From Martinezella lusitana (GTDB taxonomy: Bacteria; Pseudomonadota; Alphaproteobacteria; Rhizobiales; Rhizobiaceae): 64,000 nucleotides of DNA. Positions 44,393 to 52,912 of the stretch are shown piece by piece (positions within the stretch are counted from its first letter, which is position 1; the number at the start of each line of letters is the position of its first letter). Under the pieces are notes generated by a model. That model worked only from the letters and a program-made list of their open reading frames with translations. It was not told the origin of the DNA and searched no databases. The position numbers and the translations under genes are program-made. The stretch lies in assembly GCF_010668395.1 (NCBI RefSeq), contig NZ_WUEY01000001.1, positions 558,001-622,000 on the forward strand, in the 5' to 3' direction.

Positions 44393-45682
44393 ATGCGTCT
44401 GGGCGGCCGATTGCAGGGGGCCATCGAAGTTCTTGCCGATATTGAAGCGCGCAAGCGACCGGTGGCCGATGCCCTGAAGGATTGGGGCCTTGCCCATCGC
44501 TTCGCCGGTTCCGGCGACAGGGCCGCGATCGGCAACATCGTTTATGACGCCCTGCGCATGCGACTTTCCCATGCTTGGCTGATGGGAGACGACAGTCCGT
44601 CCGCGCTTGCCCATGCCGTCCTCTTTCGCCAATGGGGCCTGACGCCCGAGGCGCTGGCTGCCGAACTCGACGGCGATAAATTCGCCCCCGAAGCGCCGAG
44701 CGCCGAAGCACTGGCCGCCTTTGCCGCCCGCAAGCTCAAAGACGCGCCGCGTTATGTCCAGGGCGATATCCCCGAATGGGTCGAGCCTTCCTTCCAACAT
44801 GCATTCGGCGATGGCTGGCTTTCCGAAGCGCAGGCCCTCTCCGAACGCCCGACGCTCGACCTTCGCGCCAATGCCTTGAAAGCCGACCGCGCCAAAGTCG
44901 TAAAGGCGTTGGAGCGCGCGGGCGCGCAGGCCTCTAAAATCGCCCGTTTCGGCATCCGCATCCCCGCCGGAGAAGGCGCATCCCGTCTTCCTAACGTCAC
45001 TGCCGAACTTTCGTTCCAGAAGGGCTGGTTCGAAGTACAGGACGAGGGCTCGCAGATCGTCGCCGATCTCGTGCTGCCCGAGGAGGGCGATCAGGTTCTC
45101 GACTATTGCGCCGGCGGCGGCGGCAAGACGCTCGCCATGTCGGCTGCCATGCACAATAAGGGCCAGGTTCACGCCTATGACAGCGACCGGCGGCGGCTGG
45201 CGCCGATCATCGAGCGGCTGAAGCGTGCGGGCACCCGAAATGTCCAGGTCCATGACGAACGCAACGGCCTGCTTCAGCTGCGTGGCAGGTTCGACAAGGT
45301 GCTGGTCGATGCGCCCTGCACCGGCACCGGCACCTGGCGGCGTCGGCCCGACACGAAATGGCGGCTGACGCAGAAGAACCTCGACGAGCGCACCAGCCAG
45401 CAGCAGGAAGCCTTGGCGCAGGCCGGCGAATTCGTCCGGCCGGGCGGCGCGCTGCTTTACGTCACCTGCTCGGTTCTGCCGGAAGAGAACGAAGTGCAGG
45501 TGAACCGCTTTGCCGCGCAAAATCCGGACTTCGAGATCACCGAAACCCTGAGCTCCTGGGAAAAGCTGTTCGGCAAGGACGCGCCGCTGCCCCGCTCCTC
45601 GGACGGCAAGACCATTACGCTGACGCCGGCCTCCACCGATACGGATGGCTTCTTCTTCTGCCGCCTGCAGCGCAGAAGATAG
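44393..45682 (+). CDS. RsmB/NOP family RNA (cytosine-5) methyltransferase
   Basis: The 429-residue protein has an N-terminal NusB-like/RsmB helical region and a C-terminal methyltransferase domain: VLDYCAGGGGKTLAMSAAM near residue 236, VLVDAPCTGTGTWRRRPD near residue 303 with the motif IV Cys, and LLYVTCSVLPEENE near residue 354 with the catalytic motif VI Cys. It methylates cytosine in rRNA or tRNA; which site is not known. No strong ribosome binding site precedes ATG 44393 beyond GGGAGAG. Confidence 0.9.
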   Translation: MRLGGRLQGAIEVLADIEARKRPVADALKDWGLAHRFAGSGDRAAIGNIVYDALRMRLSHAWLMGDDSPSALAHAVLFRQWGLTPEALAAELDGDKFAPEAPSAEALAAFAARKLKDAPRYVQGDIPEWVEPSFQHAFGDGWLSEAQALSERPTLDLRANALKADRAKVVKALERAGAQASKIARFGIRIPAGEGASRLPNVTAELSFQKGWFEVQDEGSQIVADLVLPEEGDQVLDYCAGGGGKTLAMSAAMHNKGQVHAYDSDRRRLAPIIERLKRAGTRNVQVHDERNGLLQLRGRFDKVLVDAPCTGTGTWRRRPDTKWRLTQKNLDERTSQQQEALAQAGEFVRPGGALLYVTCSVLPEENEVQVNRFAAQNPDFEITETLSSWEKLFGKDAPLPRSSDGKTITLTPASTDTDGFFFCRLQRRR

Positions 45683-45707
45683 GGCGGAATCCATTCGCCC
45701 GCCTTTT
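45682..45707 (+). terminator. Terminator after the RsmB-like gene
   Basis: GGGCG-(G)-AAT and ATTCGCCC pair around CC, followed by GCCTTTTT. Confidence 0.6.
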
Positions 45708-45775
45708 TGATCTGCATTCCTGCTTTTTCAAGCAAAACCGTTCCGCTCCCAAGGTCAAAGCCAATAACTCCGTGT

Positions 45776-45792
45776 CTTATAATTATTCTAAA
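45776..45792. promoter_or_regulatory. Candidate Irr (iron control element) site
   Basis: CTTATAATTATTCTAAA differs at two of the fourteen defined positions from the rhizobial iron-control element as I recall it (TTTAGAA-N3-TTCTAAA). It lies about 87 bases upstream of the first imelysin gene, near a TTGACA element at 45802 that may be the promoter. Confidence 0.5.
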
Positions 45793-45878
45793 CTAGAGCA
45801 TTTGACACAAGTTTGTTTTTCATACATGACACAAAATGCCAAGTTTTGACGGTGCCCCGGCTGTCATAGGAGAGGAAC

Positions 45879-47168
45879 ATGAAACTGAAGATCAATATTG
45901 GCGCCGCGCTTGCGGTGGCCGTTGTCACGTCTGCCGCATACAGCCTGCCGGCTCTCGCAGCCGCTCCTGAGCCGGCCGCCGTCATCAAGCATTACGCCGA
46001 GCTGGCACACGCCAAATATCAGGACTCGCTGACGACGGCGAAGGCACTCGACAAGGCCATCGACGCTTTGCTCGCCAACCCCAGCGACAAGACGCTGAAG
46101 GCGGCGCGCGCAGCCTGGATCAAGGCCCGCGTTCCCTATGCGCAGACGGAAGCCTACCGCTTCGGCAACTCGATCGTCGACGACTGGGAAGGCAAGGTAA
46201 ACTCCTGGCCGCTGGATGAAGGCCTGATCGACTATGTCGACGCCTCCTACGGCACCGAAAGCGACGAGAATGCGCTCTACGTCGCCAACGTCATCGCCAA
46301 CAAGACGATCAAGATCAACGGCAAGGATGTCGATGCCTCGCATCTGACTCCGGAATTCCTGTCGGGCACGCTGCATCAGGCGGGCGGTGTCGAAGCCAAC
46401 GTCGCGACCGGCTATCACGCCATCGAATTCCTGCTGTGGGGCCAGGACCTGCACGGCACCGGACCGGGCGCCGGCGAACGCCCCGCCACGGACTACGATC
46501 TGAAGAATTGCACGCACGGCAATTGCGACCGCCGCGCCGAATATCTGAGGTCCGCCTCGACGCTCCTCGTTTCCGACCTGCAGGACATGACCGACAAGTG
46601 GGCGCCGGAAGGCGAAGCCACCAAGCATATCGAAGCTGATCCGAAGGCCGGCCTTACCGCCATCCTGACCGGCATGGGCTCGCTCTCCTACGGCGAACTC
46701 GCCGGCGAACGCATGAAGCTCGGCCTGCTGCTGCACGATCCGGAAGAAGAGCAGGATTGCTTCTCCGACAATACCTATAACGAGCACAATGGCGACGCCA
46801 TCGGCATCGCCGCCTCCTACACCGGCAACTACACCCGCATCGACGGCACGAAGCTGAAGGGCCCGTCGCTGCACGATCTGGTCAAGGCCAAGGATCCGGC
46901 GCTCGACAAGGAAATGGAAGGCAAGCTCAACACCACGCTTGCAGCCATGAAGGCCCTGGTGCATCGCGGCGAGACGGTCGAAAAATACGACCAGATGATC
47001 GGCGAAGGCAACAAGGAAGGCAACGCCACCGTGCAGAAGGCCATCGACGGCCTGCTCGACCAGACGAAGAGCATCCAGCGCGTCATCGCTGCGCTCGATC
47101 TCGGCACGATCAAGCTCGAAGGTTCGGACAGCCTGGACAATCCGAACGCCGTCTTCACGAAGAAGTAA
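45879..47168 (+). CDS. Imelysin family periplasmic protein (IrpA/IcmP-like)
   Basis: The 429-residue protein has a signal peptide (INIGAALAVAVVTSAAYSL, cleavage near ALAA) and an imelysin domain. The family GxHxxE motif is intact as GYHAIEFLLWGQD at residues 178-183, a putative metal site. Imelysins are periplasmic or outer-membrane-linked and iron-regulated; despite early peptidase annotation, iron handling is the likelier role. It is first of four genes with the di-heme cytochrome, second imelysin and DUF1513 genes. Confidence 0.9.
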   Translation: MKLKINIGAALAVAVVTSAAYSLPALAAAPEPAAVIKHYAELAHAKYQDSLTTAKALDKAIDALLANPSDKTLKAARAAWIKARVPYAQTEAYRFGNSIVDDWEGKVNSWPLDEGLIDYVDASYGTESDENALYVANVIANKTIKINGKDVDASHLTPEFLSGTLHQAGGVEANVATGYHAIEFLLWGQDLHGTGPGAGERPATDYDLKNCTHGNCDRRAEYLRSASTLLVSDLQDMTDKWAPEGEATKHIEADPKAGLTAILTGMGSLSYGELAGERMKLGLLLHDPEEEQDCFSDNTYNEHNGDAIGIAASYTGNYTRIDGTKLKGPSLHDLVKAKDPALDKEMEGKLNTTLAAMKALVHRGETVEKYDQMIGEGNKEGNATVQKAIDGLLDQTKSIQRVIAALDLGTIKLEGSDSLDNPNAVFTKK

Positions 47169-47213
47169 TGAGGGAGAGCGGCAGCGCGACAGAGCGCTGC
47201 CGCCCCGATACCC

Positions 47214-48773
47214 ATGATGCATATCCCGGCCAACCGTGCCCTTTTGCCCGCCATCGCTGCGGGTTTTTTGGTTTTTTCCATCACCCTCGCCGTCGCCGGT
47301 ATCCTCGATTTTCCGGCCGTCCGCACTGACCTCTCTCCCGAACAGTTGAAGCGGGTCAGCGACGTTACCCGCGCAACGACGAATTTCTCCAAGGCCGAGC
47401 CTTATGAGACGATGCAGGGCGGTGCGGCCACCTCGATCGATCCCGTCAATCGCGATATTTTCTCCCGGCCTTCCGCCAATCTGAGCGATGAAGGCGGGCA
47501 GGATTTTCATCTCGGCAACGCCCTCTTCCGCAAGCTCTGGGTCTCGGCTCCCTCGTCCACCCAGGCATCCGACGGGCTCGGCCCGTTGTTCAATGCCCGT
47601 TCCTGCCAGAGCTGCCATATCCGCGACGGCCGCGGCCACCCGCCGGAGGCTGGCGGGGCGGTTGCGACCTCGATGGTATTGCGTCTGGCTCGTACGGCCG
47701 TCACTGCGGACGAGGAACAGGCCGTCAAGGATTTTCATGTGCTGAATTTCCCTGATCCGACCTACGGCGTGCAGCTGCAGGATCTTGCCGTGCCCGGCCT
47801 TGCCGCCGAAGGCAAGGTGACGGTCGGCTATAGCGAGGAAGCGGTGACGCTTGCCGGTGGAGAGACCGTGACGCTGCGCAGGCCCAGCTACGGCATATCC
47901 GATCTTGCCTATGGGCCACTGGATCCGGCCACCACGCTTTCGCCGCGTATCGCGCCGCCCATGATCGGCCTCGGCCTGATCGAAGCCATTCCGGATGCCG
48001 ATATCCTGGCCAACGCGGACCCGGATGGCAAGAAAGGCACCGGCATCCGTGGCCGCCCCGCCATCGTTCGCGACCATCGCACCGGCCAGATCGCACTCGG
48101 CCGCTTCGGCTGGAAAGCGCAGAATGCGACCGTGCGCGACCAGGTGGCCGATGCCTTCTCGGTGGATATCGGCATTTCGACACCCGACCGGCCGAATGCT
48201 CACGGCGACTGCACCCCGAACGAAGCACACTGCCTCGCCATGCCGACCGGCGTGCAGAAGCGTCTGGGCGACACGGAAGCACCGGACCCGATCCTGCCTC
48301 TCGTCACCTTCTATTCCGAAAACCTCGCCGTACCGGCTCGCCGTAAGGCTAGCCTTCCCGCCGTGCTGCACGGCAAGGAGATGTTCTACCGCTCCGGCTG
48401 CGCGGCCTGCCACACCCCGAAATTCGTCACCCGCGACGGCATGAAGGACAAGGACGGCAAGGATTCGCCGCAGGCGTTCCAGCTGATCTGGCCCTATTCC
48501 GATTTTCTGCTCCACGACATGGGCGAAGGTCTCTCGGATGGGCAGCAGGTGGGCGTGGCATCCGGTCGCGATTGGCGCACGCCGCCGCTCTGGGGTATAG
48601 GCCTGACACAGACCGTCAGCGGCCAGCAGGCCTATCTGCATGACGGCCGCGCCCGCACATTGACCGAAGCCATCCTCTGGCATGGAGGAGAGGCTGAAAA
48701 AGCCCGCAACGCATTCGCCGACCTTTCGAAGGACGATCGGCAAGCCCTCATCAACTTTCTGGAGTCACTCTGA
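47214..48773 (+). CDS. Di-heme oxidoreductase (DUF1111, thiol-oxidoreductase-like) c-type cytochrome
   Basis: The 519-residue exported protein has an N-terminal membrane or signal segment (LLPAIAAGFLVFSITLAVAG) and two c-heme sites, CQSCH at residues 131-135 and CAACH at 396-400. This is the DUF1111 family, distantly related to the MauG/cytochrome c peroxidase group. The reaction is not established; electron transfer to or from iron bound by imelysins is plausible. The stop codon overlaps the second imelysin start (TGATG). Confidence 0.88.
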   Translation: MMHIPANRALLPAIAAGFLVFSITLAVAGILDFPAVRTDLSPEQLKRVSDVTRATTNFSKAEPYETMQGGAATSIDPVNRDIFSRPSANLSDEGGQDFHLGNALFRKLWVSAPSSTQASDGLGPLFNARSCQSCHIRDGRGHPPEAGGAVATSMVLRLARTAVTADEEQAVKDFHVLNFPDPTYGVQLQDLAVPGLAAEGKVTVGYSEEAVTLAGGETVTLRRPSYGISDLAYGPLDPATTLSPRIAPPMIGLGLIEAIPDADILANADPDGKKGTGIRGRPAIVRDHRTGQIALGRFGWKAQNATVRDQVADAFSVDIGISTPDRPNAHGDCTPNEAHCLAMPTGVQKRLGDTEAPDPILPLVTFYSENLAVPARRKASLPAVLHGKEMFYRSGCAACHTPKFVTRDGMKDKDGKDSPQAFQLIWPYSDFLLHDMGEGLSDGQQVGVASGRDWRTPPLWGIGLTQTVSGQQAYLHDGRARTLTEAILWHGGEAEKARNAFADLSKDDRQALINFLESL

Positions 48774-49882
48774 TGCACCACTGGAAACGCCTTGCTGCCA
48801 GCCTTCTCCTCACCGTTGCGGCCTTGCCTGCCCATGCCGAGGACGCGACGACCAACGGCGCCGGCCTGAACGAGGCGGCGGTGCCGGCCACGCTGCAGAA
48901 GGCGGTGGATGACGTCATTCGTCCCGGCTATCGCGCCATGCACGATTCCGCCTCGAAGCTGACGGTGGCGATGAAGGCGCTTTGCGCCGATCCCACGGAC
49001 GCCACGCTTGCAGGCGCCAAATCGGCGTTCGGCGACACGGTGAAGAGCTGGTCGCGCATCGAAATCGTCGATACCGGCCCGATCATCGAAAAGAACCGTT
49101 TCGAGCACATCCTGTTCTACCCCGACCGCAAGGGCGTCGGCCTCAAGCAGGTACAGGCGCTGATCGCCAAGGCGGACGAGCAGGACACGACCGTCGAGGC
49201 CGTTGCCGGCAAGAGCGTGGCGCTCATGAGCATGACGGCGCTGGAATACGTGCTCTACGGCAACGGTTCGGATGTGCTCGGCAAGGACAAGCAGGGCTTC
49301 CGGTGCCGCTATGGCGCGGCCGTCGCCGGCAATATCGAAAACACGGCCAAGGAAATCGCCGACGAATGGGATGCGCCCGACGGCGTGCAGAAATCCTGGA
49401 AATTCCCCGGCAAGTCCAGCAACGATTTCATGGACAACAAGGAAGCCGTCACGGCGCTGCTCGGCATCCTCGTGCATGGGGCGGCCAATGTGCGCGACCA
49501 GCGGCTGGAAACCTTCTACAAGGGCGATCCGGCCGCGGCACGGCCGAAGATGGCGATCTACTGGCGCTCGGCAAACACCTGGACGTCGTTCACCGGCAAT
49601 GTCGAGGGCCTGAAGACGCTCTGGGAAAAGGCCGATATGGCAAGCCTGCTGCCGGCGGACAAGCGTGCTACCGCCACCAAGATCGATGGATTGCTGAACG
49701 AGCTTGCGACAATCGCGCCGACGATCAATCCGGATATCGAGGCTGCGATCGGCAGCGACGCGGAACGCGCCAAGATCGACAAGCTGCTTTCCGTCAGCCG
49801 CGACCTCGCCACCAGCTTCAGCGATGAATATGGCGGCGCCATCGGGCTTTCGGCCGGCTTCTCCTTCGCGGACGGAGACTAA
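48773..49882 (+). CDS. Second imelysin family protein with degenerate metal motif
   Basis: This 369-residue exported protein has a signal peptide (RLAASLLLTVAALPAHAED) and an imelysin-like helical domain. The motif region reads SMTALEYVLYG around residues 153-163. The Glu is kept (Glu158), but the His and leading Gly of GxHxxE are replaced by Thr and Ser. It may be a structural or partner subunit. It is coupled to the cytochrome gene and followed after five bases by the DUF1513 gene. Confidence 0.87.
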   Translation: MHHWKRLAASLLLTVAALPAHAEDATTNGAGLNEAAVPATLQKAVDDVIRPGYRAMHDSASKLTVAMKALCADPTDATLAGAKSAFGDTVKSWSRIEIVDTGPIIEKNRFEHILFYPDRKGVGLKQVQALIAKADEQDTTVEAVAGKSVALMSMTALEYVLYGNGSDVLGKDKQGFRCRYGAAVAGNIENTAKEIADEWDAPDGVQKSWKFPGKSSNDFMDNKEAVTALLGILVHGAANVRDQRLETFYKGDPAAARPKMAIYWRSANTWTSFTGNVEGLKTLWEKADMASLLPADKRATATKIDGLLNELATIAPTINPDIEAAIGSDAERAKIDKLLSVSRDLATSFSDEYGGAIGLSAGFSFADGD

Positions 49883-49887
49883 GCGCC

Positions 49888-50973
49888 ATGCGCAGCGGCC
49901 TCATCGATCGGAGAGCTTTCGTCAAGGCTGCGGGGCTGACCTTCCTTGCGGCCCTGAGGCCCGGCGCATTGATGGCGCTGGAGCGGGCGGATGCCGTCTA
50001 TGCTTCCGGCATCCGCGCCGCCGACGGCTCGTTTGCCGTGGCGACGGTGACAGAACAGGGCCGCATCGTCGACCAGGTCGCCCTGCCCGCCCGCGCCCAT
50101 GGCATGGCTTTTTCGAAGGCGACCGGCAAGACCGTTGCCTTCGCCCGCCGGCCCGGCACCTATGCCATGATCTTCGATCCGTGGAACAAGGCCGAGCCGA
50201 TCGTCATCTCTGCCAAAGAGGGGCGGCATTTCTACGGGCACGGCACGTTTTCGCCCGACGGCAGGCTGCTCTACTCCAGTGAGAACGATTTCGACAACAA
50301 TCGCGGCATTATCGGGCTTTACGATGCCCGCAACCGCTTTGCCCGTATCGGCGAATACGAGACCTATGGCGTCGGCCCGCACGACATGACGGTCTCCGAC
50401 GACGGCAGGCTCCTGATCGTCGCCAACGGCGGCATCGAGACGCATCCGGATTTCGGCCGCACCAAGCTCAACCTCGACCATATGCAGCCGTCGCTGACGC
50501 TGATCGACGCGGCGAGCGGCCAGCTGATCGAGAAACACACGCTGCCGCCGCAATATGCCCGGGTCTCGACCCGCCATGTCGATATCGATGCAAGCGGCCG
50601 GGTGTGGTTTGCCTGCCAGTACGAAGGCCACCGCAACGACCTGCCGCCGCTTGTCGGCCACTTCGCGAAGGGCGAGGACCTGACCTTCGTCACCCTGCCC
50701 GACGATACGACGCGAGCGCTCGGAAACTATGTGGGCGCCATTGCCGTCAATCGCGCCGAAAACCTCGTCGGCGTCACCTCGCCGGTCGAGGGGACGTCGG
50801 TGACGCTCGATGCGGCGACGGGCAAGGTGCTGAAGGTGGAGAGCATCGCCGATGCGGCAGGCATCGCCCAGGCCCGCCAAGGCTTCGCCGTTTCGTCCTA
50901 TGACGGCGATTTCCTGGGAGAGCACAGCGACGTCGCCTGGGACCAGCACATCGTCCGCATCGCCCGAAGCTGA
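49888..50973 (+). CDS. DUF1513 family protein, predicted Tat-exported
   Basis: The 361-residue protein has an N-terminal DRRAFVKAAG twin-arginine motif followed by a hydrophobic stretch, suggesting Tat export in folded form. The rest reads as a seven-bladed propeller-like fold with repeated strands such as GHGTFSPDGRLLYSSENDFD and GPHDMTVSDDGRLLIVANGG. DUF1513 has no defined biochemical role. As last gene of the imelysin operon it may be a periplasmic partner. Confidence 0.85.
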   Translation: MRSGLIDRRAFVKAAGLTFLAALRPGALMALERADAVYASGIRAADGSFAVATVTEQGRIVDQVALPARAHGMAFSKATGKTVAFARRPGTYAMIFDPWNKAEPIVISAKEGRHFYGHGTFSPDGRLLYSSENDFDNNRGIIGLYDARNRFARIGEYETYGVGPHDMTVSDDGRLLIVANGGIETHPDFGRTKLNLDHMQPSLTLIDAASGQLIEKHTLPPQYARVSTRHVDIDASGRVWFACQYEGHRNDLPPLVGHFAKGEDLTFVTLPDDTTRALGNYVGAIAVNRAENLVGVTSPVEGTSVTLDAATGKVLKVESIADAAGIAQARQGFAVSSYDGDFLGEHSDVAWDQHIVRIARS

Positions 50974-51088
50974 TCCGACTGCGGTCCAAAGCGCATCGCG
51001 ATCTCAAGGATTCGCTTCCCGCGCTTCGGGTTCTTGATCGTTAGCATGTCGGTGCCACAAAACCGCTGAACGTTTTGCGCGACCTGCT

Positions 51089-51769
51089 TCAGGCAAGCTT
51101 GCTGGCTTCGATGAAGCGCCGCAATGCCGTCGCCGCATTCAGCATGTGTGCCCGCATGCGCCGCGACGCCATCTCGCCGTCGCCCTCGGCGATTGCCTGC
51201 ATGATGGCCTCATGCTCCGCTCGGGATCGATCGAGGCGCTGCTCCTGCTGCAGTTGCGCGCGGCGGAAGGCTGTCAGGCGGCTGCGGATCGCGATTGCCT
51301 GTTCGGCCAGAAAGCTGTTGTGGGTGGCGTGATAGATCGCCTCGTGGAAAGCACGGTTGAACGTATCGTAGGCATCGAAATCACCCTTTTTTACAAGCGT
51401 TTCTGAAGCATCGTGCAGTTCGATCAGATGGCTGCGCTCGAGCGGCGTCATGCGATAGGTGGCAAGCCTGGCGCACATCGCTTCGATTTCGGCAACCGTT
51501 TCGAACATGTCCATGATGCGCTCAGGCGTCATGCGGGCGACGACGACCCCACGCCGCGCCCGTACTTCGACAAGGCCGCTTGCCGCCAGTTGCCGCAACG
51601 CCTCGCGGACAGGAGTGCGCGAGGCGCCAAAGCGATCGGCAAGCTGCTGCTCGTCCAGCGCCGCGCCCGCCTCCAGCCTCCCGGTCGCGATCTCGTCCGC
51701 CAGGGCGTTGCGGATTCGATCGGAGAGCAAACCGCGATCCTCGATCGTGTCATCCAATCCATCCGTCAT
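51089..51769 (-). CDS. GntR family regulator (FCD subfamily)
   Basis: The 226-residue protein has a winged helix-turn-helix (LSDRIRNALADEIATGRL, LADRFGASRTPVREALRQLA) and a helical FCD effector domain with metal-type residues (EAMCARLATYRM, FNRAFHEAIYHATHN). FCD regulators respond to small carboxylates or sugars. It is divergent from an alpha/beta hydrolase gene across a 329-base gap holding repeated TGCAT motifs, so it may control that gene and itself. Confidence 0.9.
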   Translation of the reverse strand: MTDGLDDTIEDRGLLSDRIRNALADEIATGRLEAGAALDEQQLADRFGASRTPVREALRQLAASGLVEVRARRGVVVARMTPERIMDMFETVAEIEAMCARLATYRMTPLERSHLIELHDASETLVKKGDFDAYDTFNRAFHEAIYHATHNSFLAEQAIAIRSRLTAFRRAQLQQEQRLDRSRAEHEAIMQAIAEGDGEMASRRMRAHMLNAATALRRFIEASKLA

Positions 51770-52098
51770 CCAAGATCTCCGTTATCCGTTGCCTGCTGTA
51801 TGCAGCCACAATCTCATTTGCCGATTTTGCATGCAAATCCGCCATCACGCAACCGTTACGCATCCAATAATTGACTCTATCCGATATAAAGAATACAAAG
51901 CCCGTCATTGAGGCTGCTTTTGCATACACAAGGCGGCCTGGATGACAAATCGGAATGCAAAACGGGGCATGTTTGATCCGGGCAAGGTCGGGCAGGTGCC
52001 TATCCGAGAAATACGACAACGGCAGGAAGCTCAGCGTCCCGGCATCCGGGCGAACGGTCTCCTGCCGTCTCCTCCCTTTCAAAACAAGGAACACGACG
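51770..52098. promoter_or_regulatory. Divergent promoter region with repeated TGCAT motifs
   Basis: The gap contains TGTATGCA (51797-51804), the palindrome TTTGCATGCAAA (51826-51837) and TGCATACA (51921-51928, the exact inverse of the first). These are candidate sites for the adjacent GntR protein. No gene was found; the upstream extension of the hydrolase frame lacks a ribosome binding site. Confidence 0.4.
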
Positions 52099-52896
52099 AT
52101 GATGATAACCCGACGGAATTTCTCGACCGCCATTGTTGCGGGCGCGGCCGCCTCCCTCATGTCCACCCACAGCATGGCAGCCAGCAGCCCGGCCGCCGGC
52201 TCGGCAGCCTCAGCCCCGCCAAAGGCCCGCAACGTCGTCCTTGCGCATGGTCTTTTCGCAGACGGCTCCTGCTGGACGGACGTCATTGCGCGGCTGCAGG
52301 CAAAGGGGATGAATTGCACGGCGGTACAGAATCCGCTGACGACGCTGCCCGAGGCCGTGGCGGCAACCCAGCGCGTTCTCGACCGGCAAGACGGACCGAC
52401 CGTCCTCGTCGGCCATTCCTTCTCCGGCATGATCGTCACCGAGGCCGGCGTTCATCCGAAGGTTTCCTCGCTCGTCTATGTCGCGGCCCGCGCACCGGAT
52501 GCAGGTGAGGATTATACCGCGCTCGCCAAGACATATCCGACGCCGCCGGCATCGGCAGGGATCGTCTTCGACGGCGACGAGGGGCGGCTGACGGAGGAAG
52601 CCTTCCTGCGCGACTTCGCCGGCGACCTGCCCAAAGCCAAGGCAGAGGTGCTTTACGCCGTGCAGCAGCCCTTCCAGAAGGCCCTGCTGACCGGCAAGAC
52701 GACCCAGGCCGCCTGGCGCAGCAAGCCCAGCTGGTATGCGGTCTCCACCGAGGACAGGACGATCAATCCGGATCTGGAACGCTTCATGGCCAAACGCATG
52801 GGCGCCAGGACCATCGAAGTAAAGGCCAGCCATCTCTCGCTGATCTCGCATCCCGATAGGATCGCCCAACTGATCCTGGAAGCCGCCGGGCATTGA
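52099..52896 (+). CDS. Tat-exported alpha/beta hydrolase
   Basis: The 265-residue protein has an ITRRNFSTAIVAGAAASL twin-arginine signal and an alpha/beta hydrolase domain. VVLAHGLFADGS near residue 47 forms the oxyanion region, VGHSFSGMIVTEAG near residue 113 holds the nucleophile Ser, and KASHLSLISHP near the C-terminus holds the His. Related proteins are annotated as esterases or EstC-like hydrolases. ATG 52099 follows AAGGA. It is probably regulated by the divergent GntR protein. Confidence 0.85.
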   Translation: MMITRRNFSTAIVAGAAASLMSTHSMAASSPAAGSAASAPPKARNVVLAHGLFADGSCWTDVIARLQAKGMNCTAVQNPLTTLPEAVAATQRVLDRQDGPTVLVGHSFSGMIVTEAGVHPKVSSLVYVAARAPDAGEDYTALAKTYPTPPASAGIVFDGDEGRLTEEAFLRDFAGDLPKAKAEVLYAVQQPFQKALLTGKTTQAAWRSKPSWYAVSTEDRTINPDLERFMAKRMGARTIEVKASHLSLISHPDRIAQLILEAAGH

Positions 52897-52912
52897 CCGA
52901 TATCCCGCCGGC

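Noticed and set aside
45864..48743. A 959-codon open frame on the minus strand
   Set aside because: It is antisense to the imelysin and cytochrome genes, which have signal peptides, CxxCH motifs and family matches. Long antisense frames are common in high-GC DNA. Its translation is His/Arg/Gly-rich with no domain.
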